Source: Actinopolymorpha rutila (GTDB lineage: Bacteria; Actinomycetota; Actinomycetes; Propionibacteriales; Actinopolymorphaceae). From it: a stretch of DNA of 64,000 nt. Each line of letters begins with the position of its first letter. Within the stretch, counting starts at the first letter, position 1. The notes under the pieces were generated by a model that made no database searches, was not told the origin of the DNA, and saw only the letters and a list, made by a program, of their open reading frames with translations. Position numbers and translations under genes: made by a program. The DNA lies in NCBI RefSeq assembly GCF_013407855.1, contig NZ_JACBZH010000001.1:1240001-1304000 (forward strand). Direction: 5' to 3'. This document shows, one piece after another, positions 36,121 through 45,053 of this stretch.

Positions 36121-36900
36121 ATGCGCCAGCTGCGCTACGACGATCTCACCGTGTCAGTCGCGACGTCCGCGGAGGCGGCCGGAGCCGCGGCCGCCGAACG
36201 CTTCGCGGCGGCCGTACGCGCCGAACTCGCCACCGTCGACCCGGGCGACGCGGTGGCGGTGATCCTGGCCACCGGCAACTCGCAGTTCGGCTTCGTGCGC
36301 GCGGTGCGTGAACGCGACGACATCGACTGGTCGCGGCTGGTCGTGTTGCACATGGACGAGTACGCCGGCATGGCCGCGGACCACTCGGCGAGCTTCCGCC
36401 GGTGGTTCGCCGACCAGCTGCTGCCGTACGTCACGCCGCGGGAGTTCCACGGCATCCGCGGCGACCACGAGCCGGTCGAGGAGGAGCTGGCGAGGTACTC
36501 CACGCTGCTGGCCGAGCTCGACCCGGCCGTGTGCGTGATGGGCATCGGCGAGAACGGCCACCTGGCGTTCAACGACCCGCCCGCCGACTTCGACACCACC
36601 GCGCTGATCCACCTGGTGGAGCTGGACGACGCGTGCCGGCGCCAGCAGGTGGGCGAGGGCCACTTCCCGTCGCTGGCGCAGACCCCGACGCAGGCGCTGT
36701 CGCTGACCGTGCCCGCGCTGATCCGGCCGCGGACGGTGCTGGTGGTGACGCCCGAGGCCCGCAAGGCGGAGGCGGTCCGCACCGCGCTGGAGGGCCCCGT
36801 CACTCCGCACTGCCCGGCGTCGATCCTGCGCACCATCGGCCACGCCCAGCTCTTCCTCGACGAGGAGTCGGCCGGGACGTTGCGCGACCAGGTCGGCTGA
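36121..36900 (+). CDS. nagB: Glucosamine-6-phosphate deaminase
   Basis: This 259-aa enzyme converts glucosamine 6-phosphate to fructose 6-phosphate and ammonia, the last step of GlcNAc/chitin use. The start is ATG 36121 behind GGAAGGAAA. The substrate loop and catalytic residues are present: LATGNSQFGFVRAV near the N-terminus, HMDEYAG (Asp79) and GIGENGHLAFNDPP (catalytic His147 with the following Asp), ending in a typical VTPEARKAEAV segment. Length fits the monomeric or hexameric short forms. No nagA or PTS gene lies beside it. It is convergent with the helicase, 10 bp apart. Confidence 0.92.
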   Translation: MRQLRYDDLTVSVATSAEAAGAAAAERFAAAVRAELATVDPGDAVAVILATGNSQFGFVRAVRERDDIDWSRLVVLHMDEYAGMAADHSASFRRWFADQLLPYVTPREFHGIRGDHEPVEEELARYSTLLAELDPAVCVMGIGENGHLAFNDPPADFDTTALIHLVELDDACRRQQVGEGHFPSLAQTPTQALSLTVPALIRPRTVLVVTPEARKAEAVRTALEGPVTPHCPASILRTIGHAQLFLDEESAGTLRDQVG

Positions 36901-36909
36901 CCCGGGCGG

Positions 36910-39549
36910 TCAGGCTCGGGTCAGGTCACCTGCGGGACCGACGGCGGTCACGACGAGTACGGCGGTGCCCGCCTCGTCGGAGGCGGCCAGGTCGATCTCG
37001 GCGGTGATGCCCCAGTCCCGGTCGCCGTTCGGGTCGTCGAAGATCTGCCGGACCAGCCAGCGGCCGGGCGCGGTGGCGTTGTCGGGGGCCGGGTCGGGGT
37101 CGGTGTCCACCATCAGGAACGCCGGCCCGCGCGCGTCCGGGCCGGTGCCGATCGAGTCGTACTCGGTGAAGTACTCCTCCAACGCCTCCGCCCACGCGCC
37201 GGCGTCCCAGCCGGACTCGGCGTCGAGCTCGCCGAGCTCGTCGTAGCGGCGCAGCGCCGCCTGCTCGACCCGGCGGAACAGCGCGTTGCGGACGAGCACC
37301 CGGAACGCCCGGGCGTTCGAGGTCACCGTCAATGGCTCCTTGACACCGATGCCCGGAGCACCTGCGGACAGCTCCTCCTCGGACGGGTTGCGCAGTCGTT
37401 CCCACTCGTCCAGCAGGCTGGAGTCGACCTGGCGGACCAGCTCTCCCAGCCACTCGATGAGGTCGGTCAGCTCCTCGGTCCGCGCGTCCTCGGGCACGGT
37501 CTGGCGCAGCGCCTTGTACGCGTCGGCGAGGTAGCGCAGCACCAGCCCCTCCGAGCGGGTCAGGCCGTACAGCCCGACGTACTCCACGAACGTCATCGCC
37601 CGCTCGTACATGTCGCGTACGACCGACTTCGGCGAGAGCTCGTGGTCGGCGACCCAGGGATGCCCGCGCCGGTACATCTCGTACGCCGCGTCGAGGAGGT
37701 CGACCAGCGGCTGCGGGTGGGTGACGTCCTCCAGCAGCTCCATCCGCTCGTCGTACTCGATGCCCTCCGCCTTCATCGCCGCGACCGCCTCGCCGCGCGC
37801 CTTCTGGCGCTGGGCGGACAGCACCTGCCGCGGGTCGTCCAGCGTGGACTCGATCACCGACACCACGTCCAGGGCGTACGTCGGTGACTCCTTGTCCAGC
37901 AGCTCGATCGCGGCCAGCGCGAACGGCGACAGCGGCTGGTTGAGCGCGAAGTCCCACTGCAGGTCGACGGTGAGCCGTACTCGCCGACCGGCCTCGTCGG
38001 GTTCGGCCAGCTGCTCCACCACACCACCGGCGAGCAGCGCGCGGTAGATCGCGATCGCCCGGCGGATGAGCCGGCGTTGTGCGGCCGGCTCCTCGTGGTT
38101 GTCGGTGAGCAGGTGGCGCATCGCGGCGAACGCGTCGCCGGGCCGGCCGATGACGTTCAGCAGCATCGCGTGGCTGACCGTGAAGCTGGACGTGAGCGGC
38201 TCGGGTTCGGCGGCGACCAGCCGCTCGAACGTGGGCTTGCCCCAGCCGATCGTGCCCTCCGGCGGCTTCTTGCGTACGACCTTGCGGCGCTTCTTCGGGT
38301 CGTCGCCGGCCTTGGCGAGCGCCTTCTCGTTCTCCACCACGTGTTCGGGTGCCTGCACGACCACCGTGCCGAGCGTGTCGTAGCCGGCGCGCCCTGCCCG
38401 CCCGGCGATCTGGTGGAACTCCCGCGCCTTGAGCAGCCGCACCTTCTGCCCGTCGTATTTCGACAGCCCGGTGAACAGCACCGTGCGGATCGGCACGTTG
38501 ATGCCCACGCCGAGGGTGTCGGTGCCGCAGATCACCTTCAGCAGCCCGGCCTGGGCGAGCGTCTCCACCAGCCGGCGGTAACGGGGCAGCATGCCGGCGT
38601 GGTGGACGCCGATGCCGTGCCGGACCAGCCGGGACAACGTACGGCCGAACCCGGCGGTGAACCGGAAGTGGCCGATCATCGCCGCGATCGCGTCCTTCTC
38701 CGCCCGGGTGCACATGTTGACGCTCATCAGCGCCTGCGCGCGTTCCAGCGCGGCCGCCTGGGTGAAGTGGACGACGTAGACCGGCGCCTGGTGGGTGCTG
38801 AGAAGCTCCTCCAGCGTCTCGTGCAGGGGAGTGGTGACGTACGAGAAGACCAGTGGCACCGGGCGCTCGGCCGCGTGCACGAGGGTGGTGGGCCGCCCGG
38901 TCCGCCGGGTCAGGTCCTCCTCGAACCTCCTGACGTCGCCCAGCGTCGCCGACATCAGGACGAACTGCGCGTGCGGCAGCTCGATCAGCGGCACCTGCCA
39001 GGCCCAGCCCCGGTCGGGCTCGGCGTAGAAGTGGAACTCGTCCATCACCACCTGGCCGACGTCGGCGTCCGCCCCGTCGCGCAACGCGATGTTGGCGAGG
39101 ATCTCCGCCGTGCAGCAGATGATCGGTGCGTCGGCGTTCACGCTGGCGTCGCCGGTCTGCATGCCCACCTTGTCGGCGCCGAACATCTCGCACAGCGCGA
39201 AGAACTTCTCCGACACCAGCGCCTTGATCGGCGCGGTGTAGTAGGTCCGCCTGCCCTGCGCCAGCGCGGCGAAGTGGGCGCCGGCGGCGACCAGGCTCTT
39301 CCCGGAGCCGGTGGGGGTCGCCAGGATCACGTTGGCGCCGGAGACGATCTCGATCAGTGCCTCTTCCTGGTGGGGATAGAGGGTGAACCCGCGTTCACCC
39401 GCCCAGGTGGCGAAGGCCTCGTAGAGGGAGTCCGGATCCGCGTCGGCAGGGTCGGCCGGCGGGTGCAGCTGCGTCAGCCGCGGGGCGGCCAGCGAGGGGG
39501 TGGGGACGGTGGACGTGGACGGCGGGGACAACGGATCAGTGAGCGACAT
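36910..39549 (-). CDS. DEAD/DEAH-box helicase with DUF3516 domain
   Basis: This 879-aa superfamily II RNA/DNA helicase is of the actinobacterial HelY/Ski2-like type. I use ATG 39549 (MSLTDPLSPP) with GGAAG upstream; ten more codons are open beyond. Motifs: Walker A ILATPTGSGKSLVAAG (about residues 77-92), motif II VVMDEFHFY (DEFH in place of DEVH), motif III VLMSATLGDV, and motif VI HQIAGRAGRAGYDTLG. The C-terminal 350 residues are the DUF3516 region, ending in an acidic segment. The role is probably RNA processing or repair. Its 5' end is 90 bp from the glyA stop, with a long hairpin between. Confidence 0.9.
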   Translation of the reverse strand: MSLTDPLSPPSTSTVPTPSLAAPRLTQLHPPADPADADPDSLYEAFATWAGERGFTLYPHQEEALIEIVSGANVILATPTGSGKSLVAAGAHFAALAQGRRTYYTAPIKALVSEKFFALCEMFGADKVGMQTGDASVNADAPIICCTAEILANIALRDGADADVGQVVMDEFHFYAEPDRGWAWQVPLIELPHAQFVLMSATLGDVRRFEEDLTRRTGRPTTLVHAAERPVPLVFSYVTTPLHETLEELLSTHQAPVYVVHFTQAAALERAQALMSVNMCTRAEKDAIAAMIGHFRFTAGFGRTLSRLVRHGIGVHHAGMLPRYRRLVETLAQAGLLKVICGTDTLGVGINVPIRTVLFTGLSKYDGQKVRLLKAREFHQIAGRAGRAGYDTLGTVVVQAPEHVVENEKALAKAGDDPKKRRKVVRKKPPEGTIGWGKPTFERLVAAEPEPLTSSFTVSHAMLLNVIGRPGDAFAAMRHLLTDNHEEPAAQRRLIRRAIAIYRALLAGGVVEQLAEPDEAGRRVRLTVDLQWDFALNQPLSPFALAAIELLDKESPTYALDVVSVIESTLDDPRQVLSAQRQKARGEAVAAMKAEGIEYDERMELLEDVTHPQPLVDLLDAAYEMYRRGHPWVADHELSPKSVVRDMYERAMTFVEYVGLYGLTRSEGLVLRYLADAYKALRQTVPEDARTEELTDLIEWLGELVRQVDSSLLDEWERLRNPSEEELSAGAPGIGVKEPLTVTSNARAFRVLVRNALFRRVEQAALRRYDELGELDAESGWDAGAWAEALEEYFTEYDSIGTGPDARGPAFLMVDTDPDPAPDNATAPGRWLVRQIFDDPNGDRDWGITAEIDLAASDEAGTAVLVVTAVGPAGDLTRA

Positions 39550-39576
39550 GGCGCTTCCATCGTGCCCTACGCCGTG

Positions 39577-39617
39577 CACGGCGGCCCAACCGCGCCGGAC
39601 GCGGGTGGGCCGCCGTG
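39577..39617. terminator. Long hairpin after glyA
   Basis: CACGGCGGCCCA (39577-39588) pairs perfectly with TGGGCCGCCGTG (39606-39617), and CCGCG/CGCGG inside extends the stem to a 5-nt loop. It lies 22 bp past the glyA stop and before the helicase start on the same strand, so it should separate the two transcripts. There is no U-tract. Confidence 0.6.
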
Positions 39618-39639
39618 GGCGTCAGCCGAGGTCGACGCC

Positions 39640-41127
39640 TCAGCCGAGGTCGATCGTTGGGTACAGCGGGTGGTTCGACAGCAGGTCGGCGGCCTGCTGG
39701 GAGACCCGGGTCGCCACCGCCTCGTCGAGCACGTGCGAGGCCTTCGACGGGGCGCCCTGCTTCGTGACGCCCGGCCTGGTCTGGCCGAGCACGGTGTCGA
39801 TCAGCGCGGCCACCTCGTCCAGCTCGGAGGTGCCGAGGCCGCGGGTGGTGAGCGCGGGGGTGCCGAGCCGGACGCCGGAGGTGTACCACGCGCCGTTCGG
39901 GTCCTGCGGGACGGCGTTGCGGTTGGTGACGATGCCCGACTCGAGCAGCGCCGCCTCGGCCTGGCGGCCGGTGAGGCCGTACGACGACACGTCCAGCAGC
40001 ACGATGTGGTTGTCGGTGCCACCGGTGACCAGCTTCGCCCCGCGCCTGGTCAGGCCCTCGGCCAGCGCCTTGGCGTTGTCCACGATCCGCTGGGCGTAGT
40101 CGCGGAAGTCCGGCTGCCGGGCCTCGGCGAGCGCGACCGCCTTCGCCGCCATCACGTGCGGCAGCGGGCCGCCGAGCACCATCGGGCACCCGCGGTCCAC
40201 CTGGTCGGCGAGCTCGGGCTGGCACAGGACCATGCCGCCGCGCGGGCCGCGCAGCGACTTGTGCGTCGTGGTGGTGGTGATGTGGGCGTGCGGCACCGGG
40301 TCGTAGTCGCCGGTGAGCACCTTGCCCGCCACCAGGCCGGCGAAGTGGGCCATGTCGACCATCAACGTCGCCCCCACCTCGTCGGCGATCTCGCGCATCG
40401 TCGCGAAGTTGATCAGCCGGGGGTACGCCGAGTAGCCGGCGACCAGGATCAGCGGGCGGAACTCCTGCGCCGCCCGGCGTACCTCGTCGTAGTCGATCAG
40501 GCCGGTCTCGGGGTCGGTGCCGTAGCTGCGCTGGTCGAACATCTTGCCGGAGATGTTCGGCCGGAACCCGTGGGTGAGGTGGCCGCCGGCGTCGAGGGAC
40601 ATGCCGAGCATCCGCTGGTTGCCCAGCTCGCGGCGCAGCTCGAACCAGTCCTGCTCGGACAGGTCGTTGACCTGGCGGACCTGCGCCTTCTCCAGCGCCG
40701 GCGCCTCGACCCGGTTGGCCAGCACGGCCCAGAACGCGACCAGGTTGGCGTCGATGCCCGAGTGCGGCTGGGCGTAGGCATGCGGCGCGCCGAAGAGCTC
40801 GCGGGCGTGCTCGGCGGCCAGCGCCTCCACGGTGTCGACGTTCTGGCAGCCGGCGTAGAAGCGGCGGCCGATCGTGCCCTCGGCGTACTTGTCGCTGAGC
40901 CAGTTGCCCATCGCCAGCAGGACCGCCGGCGAGGCGTAGTTCTCACTCGCGATCAGCTTCAGCGACTCGCGCTGGTCGTGGAGCTCGGCGCCGATCGCGG
41001 CGGCGACGCGGGGCTCCACCCCGGCGATCACCTCCAGCGCGCTCCGGAACGCGGTCGACTCGGTGCTGTTTCGAGGGCTGGTCCGGGTGGTGTTCTGCGG
41101 GCTGTCCTGGGGGGACGCGGGGCTCAT
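39640..41127 (-). CDS. glyA: Serine hydroxymethyltransferase
   Basis: This 495-aa PLP enzyme interconverts serine and glycine while loading one-carbon units onto tetrahydrofolate. The start is ATG 41127 behind [23 protein letters not shown] (substrate), [16 protein letters not shown] and the PLP-lysine segment [15 protein letters not shown] (Lys290) are intact. It is longer than the usual 415-430 aa: an N-terminal extension ([17 protein letters not shown]) and an internal insertion around [19 protein letters not shown] account for the difference. A ZTP riboswitch lies in its leader, so expression should respond to purine/folate shortage. A 13-bp copy of its 3' end (CAGCCGAGGTCGA) is duplicated just past the stop. 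Confidence 0.95.
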   Translation of the reverse strand: MSPASPQDSPQNTTRTSPRNSTESTAFRSALEVIAGVEPRVAAAIGAELHDQRESLKLIASENYASPAVLLAMGNWLSDKYAEGTIGRRFYAGCQNVDTVEALAAEHARELFGAPHAYAQPHSGIDANLVAFWAVLANRVEAPALEKAQVRQVNDLSEQDWFELRRELGNQRMLGMSLDAGGHLTHGFRPNISGKMFDQRSYGTDPETGLIDYDEVRRAAQEFRPLILVAGYSAYPRLINFATMREIADEVGATLMVDMAHFAGLVAGKVLTGDYDPVPHAHITTTTTHKSLRGPRGGMVLCQPELADQVDRGCPMVLGGPLPHVMAAKAVALAEARQPDFRDYAQRIVDNAKALAEGLTRRGAKLVTGGTDNHIVLLDVSSYGLTGRQAEAALLESGIVTNRNAVPQDPNGAWYTSGVRLGTPALTTRGLGTSELDEVAALIDTVLGQTRPGVTKQGAPSKASHVLDEAVATRVSQQAADLLSNHPLYPTIDLG

Positions 41128-41151
41128 GGGGACCTCCTGTGGCGTACGGAA

Positions 41152-41240
41152 GGGGGCCCAGGCGCACGGCACTCCGTCCTTCGACGAGGCCGCTTCCCGA
41201 TGGTCGATCCCATCCCAACGCGCCAGTCACGGCCTGCACC
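41152..41240 (-). promoter_or_regulatory. ZTP riboswitch (pfl motif) in the glyA leader
   Basis: The minus-strand leader holds the conserved blocks in order: GTGACTGGCG (41221-41230), a GATGG/CCATC hairpin (GATGGGATCGACCATC), CCATCGGGAAGCGG (41190-41203), a CGGC/GCCG stem, and CGCCTGGGC (41156-41164). GGCGC in the first block can pair with GCGCC in the last, forming the pseudoknot of this class. ZTP riboswitches sense ZTP/ZMP, which build up when 10-formyl-tetrahydrofolate is low, and are known upstream of glyA and folD. The aptamer ends about 20 nt before the AGGAGG ribosome-binding site. CCCCCTTCC just after it could pair with GGAGG, so translational control is plausible. Confidence 0.85.
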
Positions 41241-41598
41241 GAGGCTATCGTGGCCGCCCGCCCGCGCGCAGCCACCCGTACCCGGACGCACCGGTACACC
41301 CCACGCCTGGTCCGCCGTGCCCGCCGACCCCGCGACGATCCGCCCGTGCCCGCCGTGTCCTCCATCGCCCCCATGTACGGCCGTGCCCGCCCGGACCGGG
41401 ACGGTCCGCCACGGCCGGATGCGCCTCGGCCCCGGTAAGACGGCGCCCTCTCCGGCGTTTGTGCCCTCACCCACCCGCTTCTGTAGACACTGGGATGAGG
41501 AATGTCTCAGGGACTTCTCTGGGCGGGACCGTTTCCGCAGTTCAGAGGCGGTACGCCGACCACGGGGCCGCAGGCTCCGAGCGTCGGGGGGTGAGGTT
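41241..41598. other. Non-coding gap between the glyA leader and the TPR gene
   Basis: About 360 bp separate the riboswitch from the start at 41599. Open frames here are short, overlap on both strands and have no recognisable family. The region must hold the divergent promoters of glyA and of the TPR gene. TGTAGACACT near 41485 on the plus strand is the only -10-like box I noticed. Nothing else is supported. Confidence 0.5.
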
Positions 41599-44500
41599 GT
41601 GGCGGCGCAGAAGGGACAGCACGGCGACTCGGGCAAGCCGGAGGAGTCGCAGGGACGGACGTGGGTCCGCTCGCTGGGAATGATCGGTCTGGTCCTCCTG
41701 GTGCTGGCGGCCCTGATCGAGACGATCACGGCCGGTACGCAGCGCCCGGTGGTGGGCGGGCTGGCCGTGCTCGCCGTGGCCGCGTTCGTGATAGCCGCGG
41801 TGGGGCGGCTGACCGAGCCGGAGAGCGTGCGCGCCGCCCGGGCGCAGGCCGCCGACGAGCCGGCGGAACCCGGCGAACGGACCGGCCCCTGGCAGGAGGA
41901 CGACGGTCCGTGGCGGGAGGACGCCGACGGGCCCTGGCAGGAGGAGGGCCGCGAGGGCGGCGACGGCGGCGACGGCGGCTGGAACGAGGGCGAGGGGCCG
42001 TGGAGCGAACGCGGCGAGCCCAGCGCGCCGGCCGAGCGGTCCGGCGGCTGGCAGGGCGAGCCGCCCGGAGCCCGCTCCGGTGCCCGCGGCCAGACCAGGG
42101 CCGCCACCCGGGTGCCCGGCCAGCGGCGGGAGCGCGGACGCAAGGCGCCGCAGGTTCCCGAGCGGACGTTCCCCCGGCTGTCGGAGCTGACAGAGGTGGT
42201 GCTGGGACCGACTCCGACGCACTACGCCCACCGCGGCCAGGCGCCGTACGTACGCCGCCCGGCCGCCGACGGCCGGCTGGCCGCGCTGCTGAACGCCGAC
42301 GGCGCGCCGTTCCCGTTCGTGGTCGTGGTCGGCCCGTCGAAGGCCGGCAAGTCGCGCACGGTCGTGGAGGCCGTGCGGTCGGTGCTCGGCGGCCGGGACC
42401 CGGGCGTGTTCGTTCCCGGCAGCGGCGAGGAACTCGCCGAGGCGCTGCGCGAGGAGGAGACCCTGCCCCGGGGACGCCAGCCGTGGGTGGTGTGGCTGGA
42501 CGACGTCACCGCCGCGGATCTGGTCCACCTGTCCGCGGACACGCTGGACCGGGCCGCCCGGCACGCCATAGTCGTGGCCAGCATGACCGACGAACGCTGG
42601 GACCAGGTGCTGGACAGCACCGGCGACGTGGCGGCCACCGCCAAGGCGGCGTTGCGCCGCGCGACGAAGGTGCCACTGGACTTCGAGCTGACCGTACGCG
42701 AGCGCGCGGAGGCCGAGCAGCTCTACCCGCAGCTGCAGATCAACGCCAGCATCGGCGAGGCGCTGATCGGCGGGGACCAGCTGGTGGCGAAGTTCCGCGC
42801 CGGCCGGGACGGGGAGCCCGCCGGCTACACGATCGTGCAGGCAGCGGTTGACGCGCGACGGGCCGGGCTGAACCGCCCGCTCACCGAGTCCGAGCTCCGC
42901 GGCCTCTACCCGCTCTACCTGCGCCGGGTGCGCATCGACCTCGACCCGACCACCGCGTTGTTCGAGGAGGGCATGGCATGGGCCACCGAACCTGTCGCCT
43001 CCGAGGTCTCGCTGCTGAGTTTTGTGGGGGGCGATGCCGGAGCGACGCAGGGAGGGATCGGCTCCGGGATCGGCTCGGGGATCGGTTCCGGGATCGGCTC
43101 GCCGGCCGGACCGGGTGCGCGGGGGAAGCAGTCGGCGCAGGAGAGTTCCGACGGTGCCCTGCAGGTTTTGGACTACGTGGTCGCGGTCGAGGAGGGACGC
43201 CACGGCCAGGAGGCCAGGCCGGTCTTCGACGCGATGTGGCAGGAGCTCATCGCCGCTGTTCCGCCCGATGACGCGTTCGACGTCGGCATCGGCGCGAGCC
43301 TGCGCGGCAACCAGTCCGCCGCCGAACTCGCGTTCCGCAAGGTGCTCGACCTCGACCACGCCGGCGAGGCGCCGCGGGCGGCGAACAACCTCGGCCTGCT
43401 GCTGCGCGAGCGCGGCGACGTGGCGGGCGCGCGGGCGGCGTTCCAGAAGGCGATCGACTCCGGGCACCCGGACGTCATGCCGCGAGCGGCGAACAACCTG
43501 GGCGCGCTGCTGCGCCAGCAGGGCGACGTGAGCGGTGCCCGCGGTGCGTACCAGAAGGCGATCGACTCCGGGCACACCGACGTGGTGCCCCGGGCGGCGA
43601 ACGACCTGGGCTCGCTGCTGCGCGGCCAGGGCGACGTCGCGGGTGCGCGGACGGCGTACCAGCGGGCGGTCGACTCCGGGCACACCGACGTGGTGCCGTC
43701 GGCGGCGCTCAACCTCGGCATGTTGCTGAAGGACCAGGGCGACGTCGCCGGTGCGGAGACGGCGTACGAACGGGCGATGGGGTCCGGCGACCCCGAGGTG
43801 GTGCCGGTCGCCGCGCTCAACCTGGGCTCGCTGCTGCGCGAGCAGGGCGACATGGCGGGCGCGCGGACGGCGTACCAGCGGGCGGTGGACTCCGGCCACG
43901 CCGAGGTGGTGCCGGTGGCCGCGCTGAACCTGGGTTCGCTGCTGCGGGAGCAGGGCGACATGGGGGGCGCGCGGACGGCGTACCAGCGGGCGGTCGACTC
44001 CGACCACCCGGGCGTGATGCCGGTCGCCGCGCTGAACCTCGGCATGTTGCTGAAGGACCAGGGCGATCCCGAGGGCGCCGAGGCGGCGTACCAGCGGGCC
44101 GTCGACTCCGGTGACGTGGACGTGGTGCCGATGGCGGCGCTCTACCGGGGTTCGCTGCTGAAGGACCAGGGCGACCTGGTGGGCGCGGAGACGGCGTTTC
44201 AGCGGGCCGTCGACTCCGGCCACCCCGACGTCGCACCGATGGCGGCGAACAACCTCGGTGTGCTGCTCACCGAGGAGGCCGACGTGGGCGGCGCCCGGGC
44301 GGCGTACGAGCTGGCGGTGCGGTCCGAGCACGCGGACGTGGCGCCGATGGCGGCGAACAACCTCGGTGTGCTGCTCACCGAGGAGGCCGAGGTCGACGAT
44401 GCCCGAGCCGCCTACCAGGTGGCGGTGGACTCCGGGCACGCGGACGTGGCGCCGATGGCGGCGCTGAACCTCGGTCTGCTGCTGGACGCGCAGGGCGACG

Positions 44501-44898
44501 TGGCCGGCGCGCGGTCGGCGTACGAGCTGGCGGTGGACTCCGGGCACGCCGACGTGGTGTCGGTGGCCGCGGTCAACCTCGGCACGCTGCTGCGCGACCA
44601 GGGTGACGTGGCCGGCGCGCGGTCGGCGTTCCACCTGGCGATCGACTCCGGGTTCGTCGACATCGCACCGGTGTCGGCCGGCCACCTGCGGGTGCTGCTG
44701 GCCGGGCAGGGCGGTTCGGTGAACGCCCGGCCGGCTGCCCGGATCGGCGCCGACCGGGTACGCGAGACCGCGGCACTCGGTGCCCGGACGGGCGAGCCCG
44801 GACCGGACGTCGACGTCGAGGGCACGGACGACCTGGGCACCATCGAGGCCATGGAGGAGGGGCTCGGCGAGGACGACGGGCCGAACGGGCGCCGCTAG
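41599..44898 (+). CDS. Membrane-anchored P-loop NTPase with 12 tandem TPR-like repeats
   Basis: I place the start of this 1099-aa protein at GTG 41599 (behind GGTGAGG); the frame is open far upstream but only as an artefact antisense to glyA and the helicase. Two membrane helices (about residues 25-70: MIGLVLLVLAALIETITAG, VVGGLAVLAVAAFVIAAVG) are followed by an acidic Trp/Gly linker with GPWQED, GPWRED and GPWQEE copies. Then comes an NTPase-like domain with Walker A GPSKAGKS (245-252) and Walker B-like WVVWLDD (296-302). A GIGSGIGSG linker leads to 12 repeats of 36 residues (598-1029; consensus LGSLLREQGDVAGARTAYQR). An acidic tail ends it. It looks like a STAND-type signalling or scaffold protein; function unknown. 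Confidence 0.8.
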   Translation: MAAQKGQHGDSGKPEESQGRTWVRSLGMIGLVLLVLAALIETITAGTQRPVVGGLAVLAVAAFVIAAVGRLTEPESVRAARAQAADEPAEPGERTGPWQEDDGPWREDADGPWQEEGREGGDGGDGGWNEGEGPWSERGEPSAPAERSGGWQGEPPGARSGARGQTRAATRVPGQRRERGRKAPQVPERTFPRLSELTEVVLGPTPTHYAHRGQAPYVRRPAADGRLAALLNADGAPFPFVVVVGPSKAGKSRTVVEAVRSVLGGRDPGVFVPGSGEELAEALREEETLPRGRQPWVVWLDDVTAADLVHLSADTLDRAARHAIVVASMTDERWDQVLDSTGDVAATAKAALRRATKVPLDFELTVRERAEAEQLYPQLQINASIGEALIGGDQLVAKFRAGRDGEPAGYTIVQAAVDARRAGLNRPLTESELRGLYPLYLRRVRIDLDPTTALFEEGMAWATEPVASEVSLLSFVGGDAGATQGGIGSGIGSGIGSGIGSPAGPGARGKQSAQESSDGALQVLDYVVAVEEGRHGQEARPVFDAMWQELIAAVPPDDAFDVGIGASLRGNQSAAELAFRKVLDLDHAGEAPRAANNLGLLLRERGDVAGARAAFQKAIDSGHPDVMPRAANNLGALLRQQGDVSGARGAYQKAIDSGHTDVVPRAANDLGSLLRGQGDVAGARTAYQRAVDSGHTDVVPSAALNLGMLLKDQGDVAGAETAYERAMGSGDPEVVPVAALNLGSLLREQGDMAGARTAYQRAVDSGHAEVVPVAALNLGSLLREQGDMGGARTAYQRAVDSDHPGVMPVAALNLGMLLKDQGDPEGAEAAYQRAVDSGDVDVVPMAALYRGSLLKDQGDLVGAETAFQRAVDSGHPDVAPMAANNLGVLLTEEADVGGARAAYELAVRSEHADVAPMAANNLGVLLTEEAEVDDARAAYQVAVDSGHADVAPMAALNLGLLLDAQGDVAGARSAYELAVDSGHADVVSVAAVNLGTLLRDQGDVAGARSAFHLAIDSGFVDIAPVSAGHLRVLLAGQGGSVNARPAARIGADRVRETAALGARTGEPGPDVDVEGTDDLGTIEAMEEGLGEDDGPNGRR
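43390..44685 (+). repeat. Twelve 108-bp coding repeats (36-aa TPR-like units)
   Basis: Twelve in-register units of exactly 108 bp, each starting with CTCGGC or CTGGGC (Leu-Gly), encode near-identical TPR-like helices; unit 8 starts CGG instead. A degenerate unit precedes and a partial one follows. The even length and high identity suggest expansion by recombination. Confidence 0.9.
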
Positions 44899-44938
44899 GT
44901 CCGGGCAACCCCGCCTTGACAACCGGCCGACCGGTTCG

Positions 44939-44986
44939 CCTCGCCCGCGGGCAACACCAGGCACCCATCCGGGCCCGCGGGCGAGG
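44939..44986. terminator. Bidirectional hairpin with 14-bp perfect arms
   Basis: CCTCGCCCGCGGGC (44939-44952) pairs with GCCCGCGGGCGAGG (44973-44986) around a 20-nt loop, between the convergent TPR and alcohol dehydrogenase genes. A second small palindrome (AACCGG/CCGGTT, 44921-44936) precedes it. Confidence 0.6.
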
Positions 44987-45053
44987 TTCCCCCACCGGTC
45001 GGTCGTTCCCCTGTCAGACAAGGACTCCTGGGCAAGGACTCGGCAAGGACGTC

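Noticed and set aside
38077-41598. A plus-strand frame open for more than 3 kb before the TPR gene
   Set aside because: It runs antisense to the helicase and glyA genes, which have complete motifs, and its translation is low-complexity. Only the part from GTG 41599 is coding.
43390-44685. Regular 108-bp repeats that could look like a CRISPR or satellite array
   Set aside because: Units are contiguous, in frame and encode TPR-like helices; there are no unique spacers.
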